Source of the DNA: CAWFMO01 sp963817065 | Lineage (GTDB): Bacteria > Actinomycetota > Thermoleophilia > Solirubrobacterales > 70-9 | Assembly: GCA_963817065.1 (NCBI GenBank) | Contig: CAWFMO010000001.1 | Location: 1,302,001-1,366,000 of the forward strand | Length of the DNA: 64,000 nucleotides | Reading direction: 5' to 3' | Position numbers and translations under genes: made by a program | In this document: one piece after another, positions 33,875 to 41,401 of the stretch | Layout: each line of letters starts with the position of its first letter | Position numbering within the stretch: the stretch's first letter is position 1 | The notes under the pieces: generated by a model | Seen by the model: the letters and a program-made list of their open reading frames with translations, nothing else | Databases searched by the model: none | Told to the model about the DNA's origin: nothing

Positions 33875-34435
33875 CTAGGTCGCGACGCGGTAGTGCAGGT
33901 AGACCGCGCCGGCGGCGAAGCGGCGCTCGTCGACCAGTTCGAGCTCGGCGCGGACGCCGTCGGGAAGGGCCGGCTTGCCGCCTCCGACGATCCAGGGCAC
34001 GAGGACCAGCTGCACCTCGTCGACGAGTCCGCCGGCGAGCGCCTGGCCGGCGAGCTCGGGGCCGCCGATGCCGAGGTCGCGGTCGGCCGCCGCCTTCATC
34101 TCGCGGACCGCGCCGGGGTCGAACTCGCTCTCGATCCGCGTTCTGGCGCTCGACGCCTTCTCCAGCGTCTTCGAGTAGACGACCTTGTCGGTTGCCTGCC
34201 AGATCCGCGCGAAGTCGAGCATCTCGGGCGGCTGATCGGGGACGGTGTCCGCCGTCTCCCAATAGACCAGCACCTCGTACATCCGGCGGCCCAGGAGCTG
34301 AGTGCCGACCCCGCGAGTCAGGTCGTTGACGAAGGCGTGGACCTCCTCGTCCGGCGCCGCCCAGCCGAAGTCGCCTTTCTCGTCGGCCACGTAACCGTCG
34401 AGCGAGGCGATCGGCGCGTAGATCAGCTTCGCCAA
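33875..34435 (-). CDS. Dihydrofolate reductase-fold (RibD C-terminal) protein
   Basis: A 186-residue member of the RibD_C/DHFR-like family: KLIYAPIASLDGYVADEKGDFGW, LLGRRMYEVLVYWE, GIGGPELAGQALAGGLVDEVQLVLVPWIVGGGKP and the C-terminal GAVYLHYRV. Such proteins use NADPH for small-molecule reductions; the substrate is unknown. The TTG start at 34435 gives the expected N-terminus. It lies 5 nt downstream of the PPOX gene on the same strand, so both are probably one operon. It converges on the RNase HI gene with a 2-nt gap. Confidence 0.85.
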   Translation of the reverse strand: MAKLIYAPIASLDGYVADEKGDFGWAAPDEEVHAFVNDLTRGVGTQLLGRRMYEVLVYWETADTVPDQPPEMLDFARIWQATDKVVYSKTLEKASSARTRIESEFDPGAVREMKAAADRDLGIGGPELAGQALAGGLVDEVQLVLVPWIVGGGKPALPDGVRAELELVDERRFAAGAVYLHYRVAT

Positions 34436-34440
34436 CGCGT

Positions 34441-34863
34441 CTAGTGCTCCGCCCAGGGCCCCTCGCCGGCGACGCGCTCGACGCTGATGTGGGTGATGTA
34501 CCCGGGGGGCGGGTTGGGCATCGGCGGGAAGTCGACGCCGGGCCCCATGTACGTGTGGGCGAGCTCCTGAAGCAGCTCGGGGGCGCCGCCCTCGGTCACG
34601 CGCGCGGTGCCGTAGACGACGAGGTAGTGCTTGAGTCCGAGCTCGCTCTTGCCCGGCGCCTCGATCGAGAGCGCGACCCGGGGGTCGCGCTTGATGTTCT
34701 CGAGCTTGCGCAGGTGGGGGACGTGCGCGCAGACGATCTCGTCGCCGTCGAGCCCGACCCAGACGCAGGTCACGTGCGGCGAGCCGTCCTCGTTGAGGGT
34801 CACGATGTGGGCCAACGCTTCGGAAGAGAGGACTTCGCGGGCGCTGTCGGGCAGGGCGGCCAT
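34441..34863 (-). CDS. PPOX-class (pyridoxamine oxidase-fold) F420 or flavin enzyme
   Basis: A 140-residue split-barrel protein: LPDSAREVLSSEALAHIVTLNEDGSPHVTCVWVGLDGD and NIKRDPRVALSIEAP are typical of PPOX-class F420-dependent oxidoreductases of actinobacteria. FMN- or F420-binding cannot be separated by eye. The ATG at 34863 faces the tRNA-Gly gene across a shared promoter (34877-34884). Confidence 0.85.
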   Translation of the reverse strand: MAALPDSAREVLSSEALAHIVTLNEDGSPHVTCVWVGLDGDEIVCAHVPHLRKLENIKRDPRVALSIEAPGKSELGLKHYLVVYGTARVTEGGAPELLQELAHTYMGPGVDFPPMPNPPPGYITHISVERVAGEGPWAEH

Positions 34864-34876
34864 GGCTGACCCGAAC

Positions 34877-34884
34877 CCTATACT
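34877..34884. promoter_or_regulatory. Overlapping bidirectional -10 elements
   Basis: CCTATACT reads as TATACT (34879-34884) on the plus strand, 11 nt before tRNA-Gly, and as TATAGG (34882-34877) on the minus strand, 13 nt before the PPOX gene start. The symmetric TATA core can therefore serve both directions from one melted region. Confidence 0.55.
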
Positions 34885-34895
34885 TGCCCGCTCGC

Positions 34896-34969
34896 GCGGC
34901 TGTAGCTCAGCTGGCTAGAGCGTCTGCTTGCCATGCAGAAGGTCGTGGGTTCGAATCCCATCAGCCGCT
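34896..34969 (+). tRNA. tRNA-Gly (GCC)
   Basis: A complete cloverleaf: acceptor GCGGCTG pairs with CAGCCGC (34962-34968), anticodon stem TCTGC/GCAGA around loop TTGCCAT with anticodon GCC at 34930-34932, and T-arm GTGGG/CCCAT around TTCGAAT. CCA is not encoded. TATACT at 34879-34884 is the likely -10. Confidence 0.96.
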
Positions 34970-34983
34970 TGTGATCAATGGGT

Positions 34984-35970
34984 TCACGCCGCGGGGGCGG
35001 CGACGAGCGCGTCGTCCTGCTCGCCGGCGGTCTTCCTGACCGCCCCCGGCGAGACGCCGATGACGCGCTTGAAGGCGCGGCTGAACGCGGCCTCGGAGCG
35101 GTAGCCGAGCCGGTCGGCGAGCTGGCCGACCGTGGCGCCCTCCTCCTTCAGCGCGGCGACCGCTACCTGCATTCGCCAGCGGGCGACGTAGCCCATCACC
35201 GGCTCGCCGACGAGCTCGGTGAAGCGGGCGGCGAACGCCGAGCGCGACATCGCCTGCTCGTCGGCGAGCGAGGCAACGGTCCAGTTGCGGGCGGGGTCGC
35301 GATGGACGTTTGAGATCGCGCGGCCGATCTGGGGGTCCTGGAGGGCTCCGAGCCAGCCCTTCTGCGCCGCCGGATCGCTCTCCATCCAGGCCCGGATCGC
35401 CTGGATCACGAGAATGTCCCCGAGGCGCGTGATCACGGCCTCGCCGCCGGGCCGGGGCTCGCCGGCCTCGGAGGCCATCAGCCGCAGCACGCTCTGCATC
35501 CACTCTTGCCTGGGCGAGTTCGACGCCTCGATCTTGATCGTCGCCGGCAGGATCTCGATCAGGTTGGCGGCGGCGGGGTGCGCGAAACGCACCGCCCCGC
35601 AGATCAGGCCGGTCGGCGCGCCGCCCTCGCCGTGGCGGAGGATCTCGTAGCGATCGCTGACGGCCTCGCGCTCGAGGTCGAGGATTCCCGGCGCCGCAGC
35701 ACCCGGTTCGCTGCGCAGGACGTGGCCGGCCCCGTGCGGCACGAGCGCGAGGTCTCCGAGCTGGATCCACCCCTGTTCCTGCTCTTCGGTCTCGAGCCAG
35801 ATCCGGCCCGAGGTGACGACGTGGAACCAGAGGTAGCCGGGCATCGGCGGCAGCGTCAGTCCCCAGGGCGCCGTGAGCTCGGAGCGGCAGTAGTAGACGC
35901 CGCTCATGCGCAGGAAGCTCAGCGCCTCGGCGAGCGGGTCCGCGGGCGGGAACGGGTCGGGCGCTTCCAT
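34984..35970 (-). CDS. AraC family transcriptional regulator with cupin sensor
   Basis: About 328 residues. The N-terminal half is a cupin-type sensor of the AraC group (FHVVTSGRIWLETEEQEQGW, GDLALVPHGAGHVL). The C-terminal two helix-turn-helix motifs are NWTVASLADEQAMSRSAFAARFTELVGEPVMGYV and ATVGQLADRLGYRSEAAFSRAFKRVIGVSPGAVRK. The ATG at 35970 has a CATACT box at 35984-35979, 8 nt upstream. It diverges from the cupin-NmrA-DUF1772 genes across a region with CTGGACG repeats, so it probably regulates them and itself. Confidence 0.9.
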   Translation of the reverse strand: MEAPDPFPPADPLAEALSFLRMSGVYYCRSELTAPWGLTLPPMPGYLWFHVVTSGRIWLETEEQEQGWIQLGDLALVPHGAGHVLRSEPGAAAPGILDLEREAVSDRYEILRHGEGGAPTGLICGAVRFAHPAAANLIEILPATIKIEASNSPRQEWMQSVLRLMASEAGEPRPGGEAVITRLGDILVIQAIRAWMESDPAAQKGWLGALQDPQIGRAISNVHRDPARNWTVASLADEQAMSRSAFAARFTELVGEPVMGYVARWRMQVAVAALKEEGATVGQLADRLGYRSEAAFSRAFKRVIGVSPGAVRKTAGEQDDALVAAPAA

Positions 35971-35998
35971 GTCGCCCAGTATGCACCCCCGGACTCGA

Positions 35999-36020
35999 AT
36001 CGTCCAGTCCTCTGGACGAT
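35999..36020. promoter_or_regulatory. Inverted-repeat operator, likely AraC target
   Basis: ATCGTCCAG and CTGGACGAT form perfect 9-bp arms around TCCT. A further half-site CTGGACG occurs at 36075-36081. Both lie in the divergent gap between the AraC gene and the cupin operon, which is where AraC-family proteins normally bind. Confidence 0.6.
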
Positions 36021-36112
36021 CGAGCATGTATCGGCTTCTTTTAGCCATAGACAGTCCCCCTGCAGCCGACAAGACTGGACGTATTGCAAACACGACCAGA
36101 TCGGAGCGACTG

Positions 36113-36676
36113 ATGGCGTACAGAGGACAGACACTCGAGAACCCGGCAAGCGGAGAGCGGATCACCTTCCGGCGGACGTCGGCGAGCACGCGCGGCGAGC
36201 TGCTGGCGATCGACCTCGAGCTTCCCGCGAACCGGCGGGTCCCGGGTGGCCAGCACGTCCACCCGAACCAGGAGGAGCGCTTCGAGGTGCTCGAGGGCAC
36301 GATGCGCTTCAGGATGGGGCGCAAGCGAGTCGTCGCCGGACCCGGCGAGGTCGTCGTCGTCCCCGCCGGCCAGAAGCACGACTTCGCGAACGTCGGCGAC
36401 GACGAGGCGCTCGTCCGGGTCGAGGTCCGCCCGGCGCTGGAGATGGAGCAGCTCTTCGAGACCGCAGTCGGCCTCGCCGAGCAGGGACGAACGATGCTTG
36501 GCGGCATCCCGAGGCCGCTCGACCTCGCCCTGTTCACCGAGCGGTTCGAGGACGAGGTCCATGGAGCGTTCCCGCCCCGCTGGGTCCAGCGCATCGTCCT
36601 CGCGCCGCTTGCCTGGTTCGCGAGGCGGCGGCGTCCCGCACGCTCGGCGCCGCACCCGGTGGGGGTCCGCGCATGA
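36113..36676 (+). CDS. Cupin domain protein
   Basis: A 187-residue protein with one cupin barrel: GGQHVHPNQEERFEVLEGTMRF (cupin motif 1 with two His and Glu) and GEVVVVPAGQKHDFANV (motif 2 with His). The metal-binding set looks complete. A basic C-terminal stretch (FARRRRPARSAPH) follows an amphipathic helix. The ATG at 36113 has GGAG about 6 nt upstream. It is first of a three-gene unit with an NmrA protein and a DUF1772 protein, divergent from an AraC regulator, and the stop overlaps the next start (ATGA). Confidence 0.85.
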   Translation: MAYRGQTLENPASGERITFRRTSASTRGELLAIDLELPANRRVPGGQHVHPNQEERFEVLEGTMRFRMGRKRVVAGPGEVVVVPAGQKHDFANVGDDEALVRVEVRPALEMEQLFETAVGLAEQGRTMLGGIPRPLDLALFTERFEDEVHGAFPPRWVQRIVLAPLAWFARRRRPARSAPHPVGVRA

Positions 36677-37518
36677 GGACTCAAAAGCCCACGCTCGTAC
36701 TCGGCGGCACCGGCAAGACCGGCCGCCGAGTCGTCGTGCGCCTCGCCGCGCGCGGCCTGCCGGTTCGCATCGGCACGCGCTCGGGCCGGCATCATTTCGA
36801 CTGGGAGGACCGCTCGACCTGGGCCCAGGTCCTGGAAGGCGTCGGATCGGTTTACGTCTGTCATTACTGGGACGCGCTTCCGGGCGCCGCGGAGACCCTG
36901 GGCTCGTTCGCCGACCTGGCCGTCGAGAGCGGCGTTCGGCGGCTCGTCCTGTTGTCCGGGCGCGGGGAGGAGGAGGCCGAGCGGGGTGAGCAGGCGGTTC
37001 GGGACTCAGGCGCCGAGCTGACGGTCCTGCGCTCGACCTGGTTCGCCCAGAACTTCAGCGAGGACTACTGGCGCGAGCAGGTCGAGAGCAACGAGCTCGC
37101 GCTCCCGGCCGGCGATACGCCCGAGCCGTTCGTCGACGCCGGTGACATCGCCGACGTCGCGGTCGCGGCGCTCACCGACGATCGGCACATCGGCGAGGTC
37201 TACGAGCTCACCGGGCCCCGGCTGCTCACGTTCGCGGAGGCGGTCTCGGAAATCTCCCGGGCACTGCGCCGCGAGATCCGCTACGTGCCGATCTCGATCG
37301 AGGACTTCGCCGCCGCAGCGTCCGAGCAGGGCGTTCCGAGCGAGGTCGCCGAGATGCTGAGCCTGATCTTCGGTGAGGTCCTCGACGGGCGCAACGCCCG
37401 TCTGGCCGACGGCGTTCAGCGCGCCCTCGGTCGCGAGCCGCGGGACTTCAGCGACTACGCACGCGACGCGGCCGCAACCGGAATTTGGAACCCCACAACA
37501 GCCCCGATCGGGGCGTAA
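36673..37518 (+). CDS. NmrA-like NAD(P)-binding protein
   Basis: A 281-residue atypical short-chain dehydrogenase. The dinucleotide-binding loop is LVLGGTGKTGRRVV near the N-terminus, followed by LVLLSGRGEEEAE and LRSTWFAQNFSEDYW. The usual catalytic Tyr-x3-Lys is not evident, as expected for NmrA/HSCARG-like redox sensors and quinone-reductase-like proteins. The C-terminal part resembles agroclavine dehydrogenase-like proteins. It lies between cupin and DUF1772 genes with a 4-nt overlap upstream. Confidence 0.87.
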   Translation: MRTQKPTLVLGGTGKTGRRVVVRLAARGLPVRIGTRSGRHHFDWEDRSTWAQVLEGVGSVYVCHYWDALPGAAETLGSFADLAVESGVRRLVLLSGRGEEEAERGEQAVRDSGAELTVLRSTWFAQNFSEDYWREQVESNELALPAGDTPEPFVDAGDIADVAVAALTDDRHIGEVYELTGPRLLTFAEAVSEISRALRREIRYVPISIEDFAAAASEQGVPSEVAEMLSLIFGEVLDGRNARLADGVQRALGREPRDFSDYARDAAATGIWNPTTAPIGA

Positions 37519-37528
37519 GGAGGCCGAC

Positions 37529-38077
37529 ATGGCCAGCAGCACCACGACAACACGCAAGCCCACCAATGGAGACGACCGCGGCGCGGACGTCGTGCTGGTC
37601 GGGGCGGTGATCGCGATGGGCCTCCTGGCGGGGCTCTATTTCTTCTCCGCTATCGCCGTGATGCCGGCGCTGACCGCGGCCGACGACCGCACGCTCGTCG
37701 ACGCGATGCAGCAGATGATCGTCGAGATCGAGAACCCGTTCTTCTTCTTGGTCTTGTTCGGTGCTCCGGTGCTCGCCGTGGTCGCCCTCGTTCAGGCGCG
37801 TGACTCCGGCTCGTCGAGGACGGCAACCTGGATCATCGCCGGCCTCGTTCTCTACACGGTGATGGTCGCGATCACCTTCGCGGTCCATTTCCCGCTCAAC
37901 GAGGACCTGAAGAACGCCGGCGACCCCGCTCAGATCGAGGATCTGGCCGCGGTCCGCGACGACTTCGTGACCCCCTGGGTCGCATGGGACATCGTCCGGA
38001 CGCTGGCGACGACGGCGGCGTTCGTCTCCCTCACCTGGGCGCTCGTCCTGCGCGGACGAACGGGAGACCAGAACTAG
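37529..38077 (+). CDS. DUF1772 (anthrone oxygenase-like) membrane protein
   Basis: A 182-residue protein with four hydrophobic segments: LVGAVIAMGLLAGLYFFSAI, FFFLVLFGAPVLAVVALV, WIIAGLVLYTVMVAITFAV and IVRTLATTAAFVSLTWALVL. VMPAL, the NPFF segment and HFPLNEDLK are DUF1772 signatures; some members act as anthrone oxygenases. A perfect TAAGGAGG Shine-Dalgarno (37517-37524) precedes the ATG and overlaps the NmrA stop. With cupin and NmrA it may form a small redox or quinone-handling module (inference). Its stop shares CTAG with the convergent regulator gene. Confidence 0.82.
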   Translation: MASSTTTTRKPTNGDDRGADVVLVGAVIAMGLLAGLYFFSAIAVMPALTAADDRTLVDAMQQMIVEIENPFFFLVLFGAPVLAVVALVQARDSGSSRTATWIIAGLVLYTVMVAITFAVHFPLNEDLKNAGDPAQIEDLAAVRDDFVTPWVAWDIVRTLATTAAFVSLTWALVLRGRTGDQN

Positions 38078-38415
38078 TGGTCTTTCTTGCCCTGGCGCGC
38101 GGGCAGGAGCAGCTTGAGCAGCTCGCCGATCTTGAGCTCGTTGAGCAGCGGGTTTCGCAGCGGCTGATCGAGCTTCACGGTGTAGTGGTTGCGCCGCCCC
38201 TGACGCTCGCGGTCGAGGTAGCGCGCGTCGACCAGCTCGGAGACGATCCGGTGGGCGGCGCGCTCGGTGATCCCGACCGAGCCGGCGATGTCCCGGAGCC
38301 GGACGCCGGGGTCATCGGCGACGCACAGCAGGACGAGAGAGTGGTTGGTGAGGAACTCCCAGCTCCGGACCCGCGACGCACCGTCAGTAGGTTGCGACAA
38401 ATCTCCTGAAACCAT
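38074..38415 (-). CDS. Winged-helix transcriptional regulator, paralogue 1
   Basis: A 113-residue MarR/ArsR-like winged-helix protein: NHSLVLLCVADDPGVRLRDI, recognition-helix region VGITERAAHRIVSELVDARYL, and wing RQGRRNHYTVKLDQPLRNPL. It is about 60-65% identical by eye to the next gene. The ATG at 38415 has a TAGAAT box 10 nt upstream. Ligand and targets are unknown. It ends in a CTAG shared with the convergent DUF1772 stop. Confidence 0.85.
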   Translation of the reverse strand: MVSGDLSQPTDGASRVRSWEFLTNHSLVLLCVADDPGVRLRDIAGSVGITERAAHRIVSELVDARYLDRERQGRRNHYTVKLDQPLRNPLLNELKIGELLKLLLPARQGKKDH

Positions 38416-38458
38416 TATCCGGAAAATTCTACCAGGAGAAGATTGCGCCGGCCGGATC

Positions 38459-38782
38459 TCAGGCCTGGACGGCCGGGCGCAGCACCTTGATCAGCTCCCC
38501 GATCTTCTGGTCCTTGACCAGGGGATGGCGGAGCGGCTGACCGAGCTTGACGGTGTAGCGGTTGCGCCGTCCTTCGCGCTTGCGGGTCACATAGTCCGCC
38601 TCGATCAGCTCGGTGATTATGCGATGCGCGGCCCGCTCGGTGATCCCGACGCGCGCGGCGATGTCGCGCAGCCTGGCGCCGGGGTCCTCAGCCACGCAGA
38701 GCAGCACGTGCGAATGGTTGGTGAGGAAGTCCCAGGTGCGGGGCTCCTTCGATGAGCGCTTCTGAGGTTCTTTTCCAGGCAT
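38459..38782 (-). CDS. Winged-helix transcriptional regulator, paralogue 2
   Basis: A 107-residue paralogue of the adjacent gene with the same core (NHSHVLLCVAEDPGARLRDIA, VGITERAAHRIITELIEADYV, GRRNRYTVKLGQPLRHPL). The order and separate promoters suggest a tandem duplication followed by divergence of the termini. Start ATG 38782. It is read away from the tRNA-Cys gene. Confidence 0.85.
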   Translation of the reverse strand: MPGKEPQKRSSKEPRTWDFLTNHSHVLLCVAEDPGARLRDIAARVGITERAAHRIITELIEADYVTRKREGRRNRYTVKLGQPLRHPLVKDQKIGELIKVLRPAVQA

Positions 38783-38846
38783 TTGCCGAGACCGGTGGCC
38801 GCGCAGCTTATTCGCTCGTAGCGCTGGCTACCCTAAGCGCCCCGCT

Positions 38847-38917
38847 GGCGCCTTGGCGGAGTGGTTACGCAGCGGCCTGCAAAGCCGTTTACGCCGGTTC
38901 GATTCCGGCAGGCGCCT
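38847..38917 (+). tRNA. tRNA-Cys (GCA)
   Basis: Acceptor GGCGCCT pairs with AGGCGCC (38910-38916). The anticodon stem GCGGC/GCCGT encloses loop CTGCAAA, giving anticodon GCA. T-arm GCCGG/CCGGC encloses TTCGATT. CCA is not encoded. A TACCCT box at 38829-38834 is the probable -10. Confidence 0.95.
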
Positions 38918-38966
38918 TGTGAGGCCCCTGCATCTGCGGGGCCTCGACTTGGATAGGGTTTGTCCG

Positions 38967-39623
38967 GTGAGACGGGGAGGGATTAGGACGATCCTCATTG
39001 GGCTCGTCGTGCTTGGGGCGGCGGCCCCCGCTGCGCGTGCGGACGTGGTGACCTACAACAGCACGGCCAAGCTGTTCGTGGGCGACGCGCAAACGGTCGA
39101 CTCGACGATCACCGTTCCGCCCGGGACGACCCCGGTCCAATCGGTGCAGGTCACCAACTTCAGGGTCGACTGGTCGACGAGCGCACAGGAGCTGAGCGTG
39201 GAGCTGATCGGACCCGGGGGCCAGTTCTTGACCCTGTTCGAGGAGGGCTGCTTCGGGTACGAGCCGATCGACGTCTGGGCGTTCAGCGACAGCGCGGAGA
39301 AGTTTGCCCCCAACGACAAGAACGACCCCAAGTGCGACCTGCCCGGCGGGACCTTCAAGCCGATCGACACCTTCCCGAACTTGAAGAAGCTCGCGATCTT
39401 CAACGGAGGACCGGCTTCGGGCACGTGGACCCTCCGCGCCACCGACAGCAGCATCCAGTTCGGCAACCAGGGTGACATCGACAGCTGGGCGCTGACGATT
39501 GATCACGTCCCAGGGCCCCCGGCCGCTGTGCCGGCGGTCACCCCTCCGGCAGCTAAGAAGTGCAAGAAGGGCCGCAAGCTCAAGAAGGGCAAGTGCGTGA
39601 AGAAGAAAAAGAAGAAGAAATGA
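38967..39623 (+). CDS. Secreted P-domain protein with Lys/Cys-rich tail
   Basis: A 218-residue exported protein. The GTG start at 38967 follows a TAGGGT box (38954-38959) by 7 nt. Signal peptide TILIGLVVLGAAAPAARA. The body resembles a proprotein-convertase P domain (beta-sandwich): STITVPPGTTPVQSVQV, SAQELSVELIGPGGQFLTL, GTWTLRATDS and DIDSWALTI. No protease domain is attached. The tail AAKKCKKGRKLKKGKC plus a run of lysines is almost identical to that of the next gene. It overlaps that gene by ATGA, so both are made together. Confidence 0.85.
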   Translation: MRRGGIRTILIGLVVLGAAAPAARADVVTYNSTAKLFVGDAQTVDSTITVPPGTTPVQSVQVTNFRVDWSTSAQELSVELIGPGGQFLTLFEEGCFGYEPIDVWAFSDSAEKFAPNDKNDPKCDLPGGTFKPIDTFPNLKKLAIFNGGPASGTWTLRATDSSIQFGNQGDIDSWALTIDHVPGPPAAVPAVTPPAAKKCKKGRKLKKGKCVKKKKKKK

Positions 39624-41124
39624 TCAGGGGAGTCGTGATCTCAGGGCTCGTCGCCGCGCTGCTGGCAGTGCCCGCGGGCGCGAGCGCCGCCACCGACAGC
39701 TACGTCGACGACGACTCGATCAACACGACGCCGCCCTGCCCGTCGAACGACCGCTGCACGACGATCGCGCAGGCCCTCAGCGACACCGATCCCGGCGGGA
39801 CCGTCCACGTCGCCCCCGGGACCTACAACGACCCCGTCAGTCTCACCGGCGGCCGCGGACTCTCCTCAGACGTCCAGTACGGCGCGACGATCGACGCAGC
39901 GGGCCTGCAGGCCGTCGACGTCCCCGTCGGGGCCTCGGGAAGCGCTTCGATCAGTGGGTTCACCTTCAAGGGAATCACCACGCTCGTTTCGATCAGCGCC
40001 CCCGCGGTGGTGTACGGGAACCGCTTCGACATGGCCCTGGGCGGCGATACCGGGCTCGGCGTCGCGGCCAGCGCGGTCGACGTCAACGGCAACGAGTTCA
40101 CGGGCGCGGGAGGCACCGCCGTCCAGACCGCTGTCAGCATCGCCTCGAGCTCGCCGGCGGTGAGCGGCAACACGATCAACGGATTCTTCAACGGGGTTGC
40201 GCTGACGGGCGGCAGCCCGGAGATCAGCGGCAACACGATCAGCGGCGCTCACGAGGGGATGGCGCTCGGAGACGGGGCCGCGATCCATGTCCGGAGCTCC
40301 CCCATCTCAGGGGTCTCGGATCCGACGATCGCCGAGAACCTGATCCACGACGCGGCCGCGAACGCGGCCGGCATCCGGCTGACCCAGCTGCCCGGTGACA
40401 ACTCGATCGGGGCGAAGATCAGCCGCAACCGGATCTTTGATCACCTCCACGGCGTCTCGATCAGCGACACCGGCGGCGCGGTCTCGCTGTACAGCGACCT
40501 GCTCGCGGGCAACACGGTCGGGATCAACGCCCTCGACACGGGGGCCAACGGCGGCGGCGACCTCTCGGCGGTCAACGTGACCGATTTCGACCTGATCCAG
40601 CTCATCGACACCCACGCCGCGATCGACTCGACGATCCTCGGCGGCGATTTCGACTTCGGCACGACTGGGATCGTGAGTAGCGGCGGCAGCGGCACCGGGT
40701 CCTGCGCGATCAGCGACTCGCGCGGAACGGCTGCCGGAACGACCTGCGACACGTTCGACACCGCCGCCGACCCCGGCTTCGTCGACACCTCGCATCCGGA
40801 CCCCGAGCTCGACGACTACCACCTCGCCACCGGGTCGGTGATGATCGACGCCGGCAACCCGGCGGACCCGGCGATCCCGAACCTGCTCGACATCGACCGC
40901 GACCCGCGCGGGCTCGCGAGCAGCCCCGGCTGCACCCTCGCCCCCGGCCGGCGCGACATCGGCGCCGACGAGTATCAGCCCGCAACCGGGATCGGCTGCC
41001 CCCGACCGGCGCTCCCCCGGCGGCCGCGACCGTCCCGGCGGCCACAACCTCTCCGGCCGCCAAGAAGTGCAGGAAGGGCCGGAAGTTGAAGAAGGGCAAG
41101 TGCGTCAAGAAGAAAAAGCAGTAG
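39620..41124 (+). CDS. Secreted parallel beta-helix protein, tail separated by frameshift
   Basis: Signal peptide GVVISGLVAALLAVPAGASA, then a parallel beta-helix (NosD-like) domain with repeated turns such as SPAVSGNTINGFFNGVAL and SPEISGNTISGAHEG, then a C-terminal choice-of-anchor-like segment ending RRDIGADEYQPATG. After GIGCP at about 40996 the reading frame runs into an arginine/proline-rich sequence. The +1-shifted frame instead gives SPAAKKCRKGRKLKKGKC and stops at 41124. One missing C in the C5 run at 40999-41003 would restore a 501-residue protein with the same tail as its neighbour. Surface function is inferred. Confidence 0.8.
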
Positions 41125-41156
41125 CGACACAACGCTGAGGCGCCCGCGGAACGGAA

Positions 41157-41184
41157 AAGGGCCCCACGAGGGGGCCCTTGTTAT
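41157..41184 (+). terminator. Rho-independent terminator
   Basis: AAGGGCCCC and GGGGCCCTT form a 9-bp perfect stem with loop ACGAG, followed by GTTATC. It ends the P-domain/beta-helix operon 33 nt after the restored stop. Confidence 0.75.
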
Positions 41185-41185
41185 C

Positions 41186-41370
41186 CGCAAAGGACGTGCC
41201 GCCATAAAGCAAATAACCCCATGGCCCGTCGGTCCTTCAAGTCTTGTGCGCAGCGATCTCTCGATCGCCTCTAAGAGAAACTAACACTCGCTCACGCAAA
41301 AGGTTTCGGTTCCCGACCATTTACGGGAAAAAGCTTGCGTGGCCCGGCTCGCGAGCGGCCGCTCACAAAC
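41186..41370. other. Intergenic segment with no recognised element
   Basis: A locally AT-richer stretch after the terminator. A 17-codon reading frame (41221-41274) has no credible ribosome site or promoter. Nothing else was recognised here. Confidence 0.5.
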
Positions 41371-41395
41371 CCTGGCCGCGCGGCCAGGATAGGAT
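41371..41395 (+). promoter_or_regulatory. Perfect palindrome abutting the epimerase promoter
   Basis: CCTGGCCGCGCGGCCAGG (41371-41388) is an 18-bp perfect palindrome. TAGGAT (41390-41395), the likely -10, begins 1 nt later and lies 6 nt before the GTG at 41402. The palindrome therefore fills the -10/-35 spacer, a place where a dimeric repressor would block initiation. Confidence 0.55.
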
Positions 41396-41401
41396 CGTCG
41401 C

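Noticed and set aside
41221..41274. 17-codon open frame after the terminator
   Set aside because: No ribosome site, no promoter at the right spacing, and no recognisable peptide.
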